A stretch of 64,000 nucleotides of DNA from WTFY01 sp964614915 (lineage in GTDB: Bacteria > Pseudomonadota > Gammaproteobacteria > UBA4575). Numbering within the stretch: position 1 is the first letter of the stretch; each line of letters begins with the position of its first letter. The notes below the pieces were generated by a model. The model was not told the DNA's origin, did not search any database, and saw only the letters and a program-made list of their open reading frames with translations. The stretch is taken from NCBI GenBank assembly GCA_964614915.1, contig CAZTNC010000008.1, positions 93,728 through 157,727 on the forward strand. The letters run 5' to 3'. The translations under genes were made by a program, and so were the position numbers. Below, piece after piece: positions 9,225-17,772 of the stretch.

Positions 9225-9784
9225 TAACGAGTGATTTCATAATTGTGACCCAGCCTGCGCATATCGCCATAGTGCAGCGGGAAGCTGTTATTCTGCTTGT
9301 CGTCGAAATACAGCTCCAGACTTTCCCGAATCACTGGAAAGGCGATGTCCTGCCACGGGACATCTGACTCGTCCATCAATGCGACTTCCAGGCTCTCCGC
9401 ACCCGGGCTGGCACGCCCTTCTACCAAGACGCCGCGGAATATCAGATACACCTGATTGATATGGGGAAGGTTGTAGAGGCTGTACAGGCTCAGATTCACT
9501 ACTTCCGCTTTGGCCTCTTCATGCGTTTCACGTGCAGCGGCCTCGAGAGTGGTTTCCTGATTCTCCATAAACCCCGCCGGCAATGTCCACTTCCCATAGC
9601 GTGGTTCGATGGCCCGTTTGCACATCAGGATGCGGCCCTGCCACTCTGCGATGCACCCGGCAACAATTTTCGGGTTGTGATAAAAAATTTCCTGACAGGA
9701 CATGCACACGAAACGCGGCCTGTTGTCGCCATCGGGTACGGTTAACGAGATATCTGCAGAACCACAGCTGCTACAAAATTTCAA
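9221..9784 (-). CDS. Nudix hydrolase with N-terminal zinc ribbon
   Basis: This 187-residue hydrolase starts with a zinc ribbon (Cys4, Cys7, Cys27, Cys30). A Nudix domain follows whose box runs from Gly71 through Glu77 to R85-E86 and E89-E90 (GFMENQE, RETHEEA), the residues that bind the catalytic Mg. The final glycine of the standard box is replaced by lysine. Such COG1051-type enzymes cleave nucleoside diphosphate derivatives; the exact substrate cannot be read from sequence, though the zinc ribbon recalls NADH pyrophosphatases. It lacks the SQPWPFPxS signature of NudC. It overlaps the next gene by four bases. Confidence 0.87.
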   Translation of the reverse strand: MKFCSSCGSADISLTVPDGDNRPRFVCMSCQEIFYHNPKIVAGCIAEWQGRILMCKRAIEPRYGKWTLPAGFMENQETTLEAAARETHEEAKAEVVNLSLYSLYNLPHINQVYLIFRGVLVEGRASPGAESLEVALMDESDVPWQDIAFPVIRESLELYFDDKQNNSFPLHYGDMRRLGHNYEITRY

Positions 9785-9809
9785 ACGATCACCTCATCCA
9801 GAGAAGCCA

Positions 9810-10658
9810 CTAGTCTCCAGTCGCGACGGCACGTGCGGGATCTTTGATCCACTCACTCCATGAGCCCACATACAGTCGTGTCCAGGGGAGCCCTGCGATC
9901 CTCGTTGCGAGGATGTTGTGGCAGGCCGTGACACCCGAGCCACACATGTTGATGACCTGCTCCGGTTGGCGCTCTGAGAACCAGGGCTCGTAGCGGCGCA
10001 TCAACTCAGCAGCAGTCAGAAATACCTTTTCCTGGTCGAGATTGCCTGCAAAAGGGCAACTGGTGGCCCCGGGCACATGTCCGGGCACGGGGTCGGTCTT
10101 CTTGTCCTTGCCAGTAAATCGTTCAGTGGACCGGGCATCCAGCAGGCGGATCTCCCCCTGTTCAAGCTGTTGCTGCACAAATTCTATATCCACACACATC
10201 GCCTCATCTGCCTGGCCGGCAAATGAGCTGCGCGCTCTGCTCCGGGTCTCTGTCTCAAGGGGTCGCCCCTCAGCCGTCCACTTCTTGATTCCACCATCCA
10301 GCACTGCGACGTTTCCATGGCCTACCCAGTTGAGCAACCACCACATACGGGCAGCAAAAGCACCTGAGAGATCATCGTAACAAACCACCTGTGAGTCATT
10401 CTGCACACCCCACTCACACAGCTTTTCCACGAAACTGTCTGCGCCCGGTAACGGGTGACGCCCGGATGTCTGCGACATTGGAGAAGACAGGTCCCGATCC
10501 ATGTTTGCATACTGTGCACCGGGGATATGGCCCTTTCTGAACTTGTTCAGACCGCCCTCAGGTTCCTTGAGCAGGTATCTGCAATCAAAGACAAACCAGT
10601 TTTCCTGATCCAGGTTTTGAGACAAATCTTCCGTTGAAATTATTGTGTGGTAGCCCAT
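9810..10658 (-). CDS. sseA: 3-mercaptopyruvate-type sulfurtransferase (SseA family)
   Basis: This is a two-domain rhodanese of 282 residues. The N-terminal, inactive domain holds the FDCRY and GHIPGA elements, and the C-terminal domain holds the active-site loop CGSGVTA starting at Cys239. The CGSG[VT]TA loop is the form typical of 3-mercaptopyruvate sulfurtransferases rather than thiosulfate rhodaneses (CRKGVT). It moves sulfur from 3-mercaptopyruvate, and possibly other sulfane donors, to thiols or cyanide in the cytoplasm. It lies between the Nudix gene and the reductase pair on the same strand, 31 bases after the small Cys protein. Confidence 0.9.
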   Translation of the reverse strand: MGYHTIISTEDLSQNLDQENWFVFDCRYLLKEPEGGLNKFRKGHIPGAQYANMDRDLSSPMSQTSGRHPLPGADSFVEKLCEWGVQNDSQVVCYDDLSGAFAARMWWLLNWVGHGNVAVLDGGIKKWTAEGRPLETETRSRARSSFAGQADEAMCVDIEFVQQQLEQGEIRLLDARSTERFTGKDKKTDPVPGHVPGATSCPFAGNLDQEKVFLTAAELMRRYEPWFSERQPEQVINMCGSGVTACHNILATRIAGLPWTRLYVGSWSEWIKDPARAVATGD

Positions 10659-10689
10659 CAGGGATCCCTCCGCCAGTTTGGTTTACATT

Positions 10690-11097
10690 TTATCTTCTTT
10701 TACGCCCGACTTTAAATTTCTTCATGGTCTGTACGTAGTTTTGGCAGGGGATTTCCTCAAGAGAGTGATAGTGCTTCACAGCCAGGTCGAGCGATTGGTA
10801 AATGTTTTCAACGTGGTCTGCGGGCGCATGCACCACATCACGGGTCAGTCCCAGCAACCCCCCAAACTGGATTTTGACATACACGCTGTGCGGTGTTTTC
10901 AGGAGGTCATCTTCGGCATCAAATGCGGGAAGGCCGACTTCCTTGAATCTTTCCAGTACATCCCTGCACAAGCGGCTCGCATCCTCGGAACTGCAGGCAA
11001 TATCCGGACCCGATCTCCGGGTTACCATGCGGGCCTTCTCACAGGCATAGTCTTCCCGAATCATGGTCGCTGCAAAGCTGCATTTGCAGTCCGTCAT
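10690..11097 (-). CDS. Unknown Cys-containing protein coupled to the reductase
   Basis: I do not recognise this 135-residue protein. Its N-terminus has Cys residues at 4, 6, 19 and 35 (MTDCKCSF, DYACEK, DIACSS), the C-terminal half has a PCQNY cysteine, and it ends in a basic tail (KFKVGRKRR). The start at 11097 overlaps the stop of the upstream reductase as ATGA, so the two are probably translated together and may act together. The cysteines could bind a metal or Fe-S cluster; this is inference. The sulfurtransferase follows, which hints at a redox or sulfur role. Confidence 0.65.
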   Translation of the reverse strand: MTDCKCSFAATMIREDYACEKARMVTRRSGPDIACSSEDASRLCRDVLERFKEVGLPAFDAEDDLLKTPHSVYVKIQFGGLLGLTRDVVHAPADHVENIYQSLDLAVKHYHSLEEIPCQNYVQTMKKFKVGRKRR

Positions 11098-12146
11098 GCT
11101 CCAGCCTCGACGTGGATACATTTCAGATCAGGATTCCCGCGGATCGGCTCATGGTGAAGCTGGTGGGACTGGAATCCCTTTTGCGTGAGCAATTGACGGA
11201 CAAGTTTGGTGATCAGATCGGGCAAGGCCGTGAATACATCTGCATCTTCGAGATGTTCAACCTGCTGCAGAGCCAAAGAAAGCTTTTCCTCTATGCCCAG
11301 CAACCCTTCGAACCGGTCATCGGCAATGTCTTCCTGTAGATGAATAGGGATGTATGTCAACTGGTCAAGAGCATCGGCCCATGAGCGGCAAAGGTTGTGC
11401 ATGTACAGCCCTTCTGCCCCACACCCCAGCCAGTACAGATAGATTGGGCGCTCGCTGTCCTGGTCCGTAACGTGTTCCATCAGGCTCTTGACAGCGGCAA
11501 AACCGGTGTCGAAAGCGATCATCACCAGCGGGTTATCCTTGGATTCATCGATTACGAAGTCCCCGTAGGGCCCGTGTACGTCTAGCCATGCACCTACACT
11601 CAGGCGGTTGAAAACCGTATCGGAAAACGGATCGCCGTCCTGTTTGCGCACATGGAATTCCAGTCTTTTCGCATCGCACGGACAGCTGGCGATGGCATAG
11701 TGGTGTGACTCCTGTTGCGCATCGGTCACCTGCATGTACTGGCCTGCCAGAAATCTCAGGCGAATGCTGCGTGGAACCTGGGTGGTGATGATCGCAAGGT
11801 CATCACTGATACGGTCGATTTTTCGCACCTTGACGCGCATCTCCTGCACCGGGATATCGTCAGGAACCTCTGCGATCTCCGCATCAATCACCACATCACT
11901 CTGACAGGCATTTGAGCACATCAGGGCATGACCCTGGATTTTCTCGGCTTCCCGGATCACAAAATCATGCGCGCGCATCAGCCTGGTGTCGCCGCTCACG
12001 ATTTTCGCCTTGCACAGGCCGCAATTGCCGTTGCTGCAGCCGTAGTTCAGGGGAATTCCCGCGCGAATGGCCGCATCAAGAATCGATTCATGCGCTTCTG
12101 CATGAAAGCGTTTCCCGGAAGTTGTCAGGCGCACTTCAAATGACAT
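11094..12146 (-). CDS. 2Fe-2S ferredoxin fused to a degenerate FNR-like reductase
   Basis: The N-terminal domain is a plant-type 2Fe-2S ferredoxin with Cys37, Cys42, Cys45 (CSNGNCGLC) and Cys77. A ferredoxin-reductase-like domain follows, resembling phenol hydroxylase or CDP-6-deoxyglucoseen reductases. The usual flavin motif RxYS is HHYAIAS at 148-154. The usual GGTG nucleotide-binding loop is AFDTGFAAVKSL at 211-222. The usual C-terminal CGPP is missing, with FTALPDL there instead. It may therefore bind flavin weakly or not use NAD(P)H in the normal way. Length is 350 residues. It overlaps the next gene by four bases. Confidence 0.82.
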   Translation of the reverse strand: MSFEVRLTTSGKRFHAEAHESILDAAIRAGIPLNYGCSNGNCGLCKAKIVSGDTRLMRAHDFVIREAEKIQGHALMCSNACQSDVVIDAEIAEVPDDIPVQEMRVKVRKIDRISDDLAIITTQVPRSIRLRFLAGQYMQVTDAQQESHHYAIASCPCDAKRLEFHVRKQDGDPFSDTVFNRLSVGAWLDVHGPYGDFVIDESKDNPLVMIAFDTGFAAVKSLMEHVTDQDSERPIYLYWLGCGAEGLYMHNLCRSWADALDQLTYIPIHLQEDIADDRFEGLLGIEEKLSLALQQVEHLEDADVFTALPDLITKLVRQLLTQKGFQSHQLHHEPIRGNPDLKCIHVEAGA

Positions 12147-12299
12147 GCCGTGAATACATCCGTATTTCGTTCATGAGAGGATACATAACGCAAAAGGCTC
12201 TTGCAGACAATACGTCATCGGGAACGCCAGCTTGCACCATGGGCCAGGTTCCAGTATTTTGTCGGCCCGTAAACCACGTGACACTCGACAGACACCCTC

Positions 12300-12911
12300 A
12301 TGCCCGCAACCGCCGCCGCGACCCGCCCTGCAGCCCCGGACACCCATCATGACTTTACCCACTGCAAGCGCCTGCGAGTCGGTATCGTCTCAGACACCCA
12401 CGGGTACATCGACACGGACATTTATAACCAGCTCGAGGGATGCGACCTGATCCTGCATGCCGGGGACATCGGCTCCAGCCGTGTGCTGCACCAGCTAGGG
12501 GAACTCTGTGAAAACGTCATCGCCGTGCAGGGCAACAACGACTGCACCGAGAAGTGGCCTACACAGGAGCACCGGGAACTCATGTGTATTGGCAAACTTG
12601 CCGAAATCAAGCTGCCCGGCGGCAGCATCATGCTGATGCACGGAGATGCATACGGCATGCCTGGTCGGCGACACGCAGAAATGCGCCAACACTTCGCGGA
12701 TTCCGCCGCCATTGTTTACGGACACAGCCACATGCTGGTTTGCGATCAGGATGTAAGGCCTTGGGTCCTGAACCCGGGAGCTGCCGGAAAATCCCGCACA
12801 CGGGGTGGTGCGTCCTGCCTGCACATGTCAGTCAGCGCCGGGCAGTGGGAGGTCTCCGAGCATCGTGCCCCGCAACAAAAAGTAGGGCGCCCTGTCGCAC
12901 AGGCCTCCTGA
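12300..12911 (+). CDS. YfcE/MJ0936-type metallophosphoesterase
   Basis: The 203-residue protein has all calcineurin-like metal motifs in order: SDTHG (about 31-35), HAGDIG, GNND, MHGD and GHSH. This is the compact phosphodiesterase family of E. coli YfcE and MJ0936, which hydrolyse phosphodiester model substrates; the natural substrate is unknown. The only ATG in frame is at 12300, giving a 25-residue N-terminal extension rich in Ala, Thr and Pro with no clear ribosome binding site, so the true start may be a downstream non-ATG codon. It is divergent from the reductase operon. Confidence 0.85.
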   Translation: MPATAAATRPAAPDTHHDFTHCKRLRVGIVSDTHGYIDTDIYNQLEGCDLILHAGDIGSSRVLHQLGELCENVIAVQGNNDCTEKWPTQEHRELMCIGKLAEIKLPGGSIMLMHGDAYGMPGRRHAEMRQHFADSAAIVYGHSHMLVCDQDVRPWVLNPGAAGKSRTRGGASCLHMSVSAGQWEVSEHRAPQQKVGRPVAQAS

Positions 12912-12988
12912 AACCTCTCAAGGACAACCAGTAAAACGGCCGCCAACACTGCTGGGCAGCCTGCAAAAAATTCCAAGGCACAGAGCCT

Positions 12989-13645
12989 TCACGAGGCCAG
13001 GGTGGAAAATATCCGGTCCCGGATTTCTTCTACTGACCCTACGCCCTCAATCCTGAGGTAGGCTGGTGCATCCGTGTCCCCTTGTTCAGCCCAGCCAGAG
13101 TAGTAGCCGATCAGCGGCTTGGTTTGCTGATGGTATACCTTCAGGCGCTCGCGCACGGTCTGCTCCTCATCGTCCTTGCGCTGCACCAGTTCCTCGCCTG
13201 TGACATCATCTCTTCCTTCGACACGGGGCGGGTTGAAATGCACGTGATAGGTGCGCCCTGACGCCGGGTGCACGCGTCGCCCGCTCATGCGCCTGACAAT
13301 TTCTTCATCGCTGACATTAATCTCGACCACGCAGTCAATCCTGACACCTTGCTCCCTCAAGCTTTCTGCCTGGACAATGGTCCGGGGAAAGCCGTCAAAC
13401 AAAAACCCATTCGCGCAATCCTCTTGTGCGATCCGGTCCTTGATCAGCGCAAGGATGGTTTCATCGGAGACCAGACCGCCTGCCTCCATGATTTTGCGGG
13501 CTTCGAGCCCTAGGGGCGTACCTGCTTTCACTGCCGCCCGCAGCATGTCCCCTGTGGATATTTGCGGAATCCCGTATTTTTCTGCAATGTAGTTCGCCTG
13601 GGTACCTTTGCCCGCACCCGGGCCACCCAATAAGATGATGCGCAT
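12989..13645 (-). CDS. adk: Adenylate kinase
   Basis: Adk interconverts ATP plus AMP and two ADP in the cytoplasm. The protein has 218 residues (E. coli 214). The P-loop GGPGAGKGTQ lies at 7-16, with the AMP-binding STGDMLR, the GFPRT segment and the long-form LID domain (RRVHPASGRTYH). The LID lacks the four zinc cysteines, as in other gammaproteobacteria. The start at 13645 follows AAAGGAG by 6 bases; the longer upstream frame was not used. It is divergent from the phosphofructokinase gene. In a sulfur oxidiser it would also handle AMP and ADP turnover tied to APS chemistry. Confidence 0.96.
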   Translation of the reverse strand: MRIILLGGPGAGKGTQANYIAEKYGIPQISTGDMLRAAVKAGTPLGLEARKIMEAGGLVSDETILALIKDRIAQEDCANGFLFDGFPRTIVQAESLREQGVRIDCVVEINVSDEEIVRRMSGRRVHPASGRTYHVHFNPPRVEGRDDVTGEELVQRKDDEEQTVRERLKVYHQQTKPLIGYYSGWAEQGDTDAPAYLRIEGVGSVEEIRDRIFSTLAS

Positions 13646-13924
13646 TGTTTTCTCCTTTGATCCGGGGCCGTACAATCTGAACCGGCGCCACACCTGCCTG
13701 CGGATTCCGATACACTGGGAACAAAACCGAGCGACGTCCCCGGGCAAGCCATGAACTCCGGCCCGGATTATACAGAGGATGACCGCGGCTTCTTTGAAAA
13801 AGTGGATAGCCGATAGAGAGCGAGCCCGCTAGAAACCTGGTGGACGGCCCACGACAGCATGCGCTGCAGCGCCTGCCCGTGAAATTCCGGTCCCAACACC
13901 TGAACGATTGAAACAGAGGATGGT

Positions 13925-15187
13925 ATGGAAAAACGCAATGCATTTTATGCGCAATCAGGCGGCGTGACCGCGGTGATCAATGCCACGGCGTGCGGGGTGA
14001 TCGAGACCGCACGAAAGCACAAGGACAGGATCGGTAAGGTGTACGCCGGTCGCAACGGAATCCTCGGGGCATTGACGGAAGACCTGATCGACACCTCCAG
14101 GGAGTCCACACGTGCAATTGCAGCACTGAGACACACTCCTTCCGGGGCCTTCGGTTCCTGCCGGTACAAGCTGAAAAGTATCGAGGAAAACCGTGCCCAG
14201 TACGAGCGCCTGATGGAGGTTTTCAGGGCCCATGACATCGGCTATTTCTTTTACAACGGTGGCGGAGACTCGCAGGACACCTCGCATAAGGTTTCACAGC
14301 TCAGTAGGAAAATGGGCTACCCGATCCAGTGCATCGGCATCCCCAAGACCGTCGACAACGACCTGCCCGTAACCGACAACTGCCCAGGATTCGGGTCGGT
14401 GGCGAAATACGTGGCCGTCTCGATCAGGGAAGCGGCGTTCGATGTGAAATCCATGGCTGAAACCTCGACCAAAGTGTTCGTTATGGAGGTCATGGGGCGT
14501 CATGCCGGGTGGATTGCTGCGGCAAGTGGGCTTGCAAGGGAGAGCGAAGGGGATGCGCCCCACATAATACTGTTCCCTGAAATTGCCTTTGAACGGAAAC
14601 GGTTCCTGAGTCGGGTCAAAAAATGCGTGGACCGGTACGGTTACTGTGTGGTCTGCGTTTCCGAGGGCGCACGGTTTAAAAACGGCAGATTCCTGGCGGA
14701 TGCCGGCAGCACGGATGCCTTCGGCCACAAGCAGCTGGGTGGGGTCGCACCGGTCGTTGCGGACATAATAAAGCAGGCGCATGGCTACAAGTATCACTGG
14801 GCCGTGGCAGACTATTTGCAGCGGGCAGCCCGGCACATTGCCTCCAAGACGGATGTCGAGCAGGCCTATGCCATGGGCAAGGCTGCCGTGCAATTTGCAT
14901 TACAGGGCAAAACCGCGATTCTGCCCGTCATTGTGCGAACCTCGAACAAGCCGTACCGGTGGAAAATTGGCAGCACGACATTGGCGAGGGTGGCCAACCG
15001 GGAAAAGATGATGCCGCGGAACTACATCACCAAGGACGGCTTTGGCATCACCCAGCGGTGCCGCACTTATCTAGCTCCCTTGATCCGGGGCGAAGCCTAC
15101 CCGCCTTACAAAAATGGCCTGCCCGACTACGTTCGGCTCAGGAATGTCCCAGTACTGAAAAGATTGGGTACCGAATTTCAGACCTGA
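13925..15187 (+). CDS. pfp: Pyrophosphate-dependent 6-phosphofructokinase
   Basis: The 420-residue enzyme belongs to the PPi-using phosphofructokinase group. Two residues decide this: the loop GGGDSQDT (112-119) has Asp115 where ATP enzymes have Gly, and PKTVDND (140-146) has Lys141 where ATP enzymes have Gly. It interconverts fructose 6-phosphate and fructose 1,6-bisphosphate reversibly with PPi/Pi. In methanotrophs and autotrophic sulfur symbionts, related enzymes have been proposed to act in the Calvin cycle as sedoheptulose bisphosphatase substitutes. The start ATG has GAGG just upstream. No proton-pumping pyrophosphatase gene is beside it here. Confidence 0.93.
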   Translation: MEKRNAFYAQSGGVTAVINATACGVIETARKHKDRIGKVYAGRNGILGALTEDLIDTSRESTRAIAALRHTPSGAFGSCRYKLKSIEENRAQYERLMEVFRAHDIGYFFYNGGGDSQDTSHKVSQLSRKMGYPIQCIGIPKTVDNDLPVTDNCPGFGSVAKYVAVSIREAAFDVKSMAETSTKVFVMEVMGRHAGWIAAASGLARESEGDAPHIILFPEIAFERKRFLSRVKKCVDRYGYCVVCVSEGARFKNGRFLADAGSTDAFGHKQLGGVAPVVADIIKQAHGYKYHWAVADYLQRAARHIASKTDVEQAYAMGKAAVQFALQGKTAILPVIVRTSNKPYRWKIGSTTLARVANREKMMPRNYITKDGFGITQRCRTYLAPLIRGEAYPPYKNGLPDYVRLRNVPVLKRLGTEFQT

Positions 15188-15237
15188 ACAAATCTGCCGG
15201 CCTGATTCTCGGGCCCATGATTCAGGGCTAGCAGCTG

Positions 15238-15828
15238 CTATTCAAATCCACAGCTTTCATACATGGCAAGGGATCCAGGAATAATGCTTTCCAGATTTTC
15301 GGAAATGCCCTGGGCATGGTGCAGCACGTTCAGGTAATTGCCATCCACTGAAAACAGCAGTTCGCGAATACCTTTCATGCCATCCGATTTCAGGTATGTG
15401 TGGGCAATCAGCACTTCTGTTTCACCTGCACGCTCGTAACGTTCCCACTTGATTTCTGCAGGACCCAAATTGGGCAGCAGATAGTATTTGAAGTAGTGCT
15501 CCTTGCCTCTCTCAAGCTGTGCCCTCCTCCCCTGGTCCTTGTCCAGATCTTTCAGCTTGAGTCGACTCAAATACAGATGATCCACGCGCCATAGCAGACG
15601 GGAACCAAGCTTGAACGTGACTGTAGTTCCCAATGCACTTCTTTGATCCCAGATGTGAAGTTGCCGGCTCAATGCACCCCCAGGCAACTTGCACCTGAAC
15701 GTCTTGTCAGGAGAAATATAGTAGCCGTGACTCAGATGCCCATTCAGCAAGAACACGGCACAAGAAGAAGCCAACACGATACAACTCAAGGCCAGCATGC
15801 CGCGGATCTGTATGACAAACCTGTTCAT
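15238..15828 (-). CDS. Putative exported or lipid-anchored protein of unknown function
   Basis: I do not recognise this 196-residue protein. It starts (from the Met at 15828) with a short basic stretch, then a hydrophobic segment MLALSCIVLASSCAVFLL. That could be a lipoprotein signal (LASSC, a weak lipobox) or an N-terminal membrane anchor. The rest is a soluble domain with mixed strands and several Arg, Lys and Tyr residues, ending in Cys-Gly-Phe-Glu. The frame stays open 16 codons further upstream. It is convergent with the phosphofructokinase gene and lies downstream of the acetolactate synthase. Confidence 0.65.
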   Translation of the reverse strand: MNRFVIQIRGMLALSCIVLASSCAVFLLNGHLSHGYYISPDKTFRCKLPGGALSRQLHIWDQRSALGTTVTFKLGSRLLWRVDHLYLSRLKLKDLDKDQGRRAQLERGKEHYFKYYLLPNLGPAEIKWERYERAGETEVLIAHTYLKSDGMKGIRELLFSVDGNYLNVLHHAQGISENLESIIPGSLAMYESCGFE

Positions 15829-15921
15829 GACAGCGGTACGCACAGGTTGGACCAGCCTAGAGGGCGACACCTGCAATAAATTTGGCGGCTGGGTTTTGCA
15901 GTCCTGACCGGGCGGGCCAGG

Positions 15922-17772
15922 CTAGAACATCTCCGATGCATCGACATCCGTTTTCGAGTCATCCTCTACCTGATCGCGCGAAGGGATGTAATCACCCGTG
16001 ATCATCTGATCATAGCTCATTCCTGGTCCGACCATAGGGTAAACCCCGGCATCGGGGTCGATCATGACTTCCAAGAAGGCGGGGCCTTCAAATTCCATGA
16101 ATTCCTTGATCACTGGCTGGAGATCAGCATTTCTTTCCAGCCGTACCGCATACTCGTAGCCATCCGCCTGTGCCGCCCTGATGAAATCCTTTTTGTGCAA
16201 AGACTTGTCGCTGGCAGACAATCTGCCCTTGAAGAACAGTTTCTGCCATTGTTTCACCATGCCGTCACCCAGGTTGTTCAGCACCACAATCTTGATCGGC
16301 AACTCGTAGGTCGTCACCGTCTCGAGTTCGCCCAGGTTCATGCGGATGCTGGCATCCCCGTCAATGTCAATGACCACACGATCCGGTTGTGCAAACTGGG
16401 CACCGATCGCCGCCGGCAGGCCAAAACCCATCGTGCCCATGCTGCCTGAGGTCAACCACAGGCGCGGGGACCTGAAATCAAAATACTGCGCCGCCCACAT
16501 CTGGTGTTGTCCGACGCCCGTACTGATGATCGCCCTGCCTTCCGTGTAGCGGTTGATTTCCTCAATCACGGCATAGGGCTGGATCAGCACACTTTGCCTG
16601 TCATAGTTCATGGCGTACGTACTTTTCAGCTCTGCGATGTGCGCACTCCAGGCCGTGTACTCCTTGATGAATTTGCGAGTGTGGACCCCGTAATCCAGCA
16701 GTTTTTTCGCAGCCTGTGGCAACAGCCCTACATGGTGCCAATCCACCGCCTTGACCTTGTGTATCTCGGAAGGATCGACATCGAGATGGGCGATAAACCT
16801 CGCCTGGGGAGCAAACTTGTCCGGCACGGCGGCCACACGGTCGTCAAAACGCGCACCGACGGCAATCAGCAAGTCGCAATCCTCGACGGCGTAGTTCGCA
16901 AAAGCCGTGCCGTGCATGCCAAGCATGTGCAGGGAGCGTTCCTGCGTCGTGTCATAGGTACCGATGCCCATCAGCGTTGTCACCACCGGGATTTTGAATT
17001 GATCCGCAAACGCTCGAACCTCATTGACGGCATTCCCGTTGATCACACCCCCGCCGGCATAGAGCAGTGGCCGCTCTGATTTTTCAAGGGCATCAAACAA
17101 AAGCCTGCATTTCTCGTCCGACAACAAATTTTCGGCCACCTCCGCGATGCGCTCGCGGTAGCCCCGGATCAGCAATTTCCCCTTGCCCCTAAACACGCCT
17201 TCCCAGTTTTGTACATCCTTGGGAATATCGATCACCACGGGTCCCGGGCGCCCGGTGCGGGCGATTTCAAATGCCGTGCGAACCGTCGCTTCGAGCTTCT
17301 CGGGATCCGTGACCAGAAAAATGTGCTTCGCCACCGCACCCATGATGTTGGCCACGGGGGCCTCCTGAAAGCCATCACTGCCAATCGCAGGTGTCGGCAC
17401 CTGACCGCTGATCACCACGATGGGAACGGAGTCCGCCATGCAGTCGCGTACCGGAGTGACCGTGTTGGTTGCCCCGGGACCCGAGGTCACCATCACGACA
17501 CCCACCTTGCCGCTGGCACGTGCGTACCCGGATGCCATGAAACCGGCCCCCTGTTCATTGGCAGGAACAATCAGCGGCATGGATTCATCGGTTTCCGCAT
17601 TGAAGCGGAACACCGCATCGTACGTCGGCAGGATAGCGCCGCCGCTGTAACCGAATATGACCTCGGTACCTTCCTGGGCAAGTACATGCATGATGATCTC
17701 CGACCCCAGCATGGTGGTCCCAGCCAAAGGATGAGGCGCAGCATCCTCCTCGATTAGCCAAGCAGGTCGCAT
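15922..17772 (-). CDS. ilvB: Acetolactate synthase large (catalytic) subunit
   Basis: This thiamine-diphosphate enzyme condenses pyruvate with pyruvate or 2-ketobutyrate for branched-chain amino acid synthesis. The 616-residue product has the N-terminal FGYSGGAILPTYDA with the catalytic glutamate in PANEQGAGFMASGYARASG. The FAD-binding middle domain and the C-terminal ThDP motif (GDASIRMN to NN) are present. The start at 17772 gives a 20-residue extension; MLGSEIIMHVL at residue 21 is an alternative. No small regulatory subunit gene (ilvH/ilvN) lies downstream, where it usually is. A catabolic or other ThDP role is less likely given the sequence. Confidence 0.9.
   Translation of the reverse strand: MRPAWLIEEDAAPHPLAGTTMLGSEIIMHVLAQEGTEVIFGYSGGAILPTYDAVFRFNAETDESMPLIVPANEQGAGFMASGYARASGKVGVVMVTSGPGATNTVTPVRDCMADSVPIVVISGQVPTPAIGSDGFQEAPVANIMGAVAKHIFLVTDPEKLEATVRTAFEIARTGRPGPVVIDIPKDVQNWEGVFRGKGKLLIRGYRERIAEVAENLLSDEKCRLLFDALEKSERPLLYAGGGVINGNAVNEVRAFADQFKIPVVTTLMGIGTYDTTQERSLHMLGMHGTAFANYAVEDCDLLIAVGARFDDRVAAVPDKFAPQARFIAHLDVDPSEIHKVKAVDWHHVGLLPQAAKKLLDYGVHTRKFIKEYTAWSAHIAELKSTYAMNYDRQSVLIQPYAVIEEINRYTEGRAIISTGVGQHQMWAAQYFDFRSPRLWLTSGSMGTMGFGLPAAIGAQFAQPDRVVIDIDGDASIRMNLGELETVTTYELPIKIVVLNNLGDGMVKQWQKLFFKGRLSASDKSLHKKDFIRAAQADGYEYAVRLERNADLQPVIKEFMEFEGPAFLEVMIDPDAGVYPMVGPGMSYDQMITGDYIPSRDQVEDDSKTDVDASEMF

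Noticed and set aside
11094..12146. Methane/phenol monooxygenase reductase component
   Set aside because: The domain order fits, but no oxygenase genes are near and the nucleotide-binding motifs are degraded.
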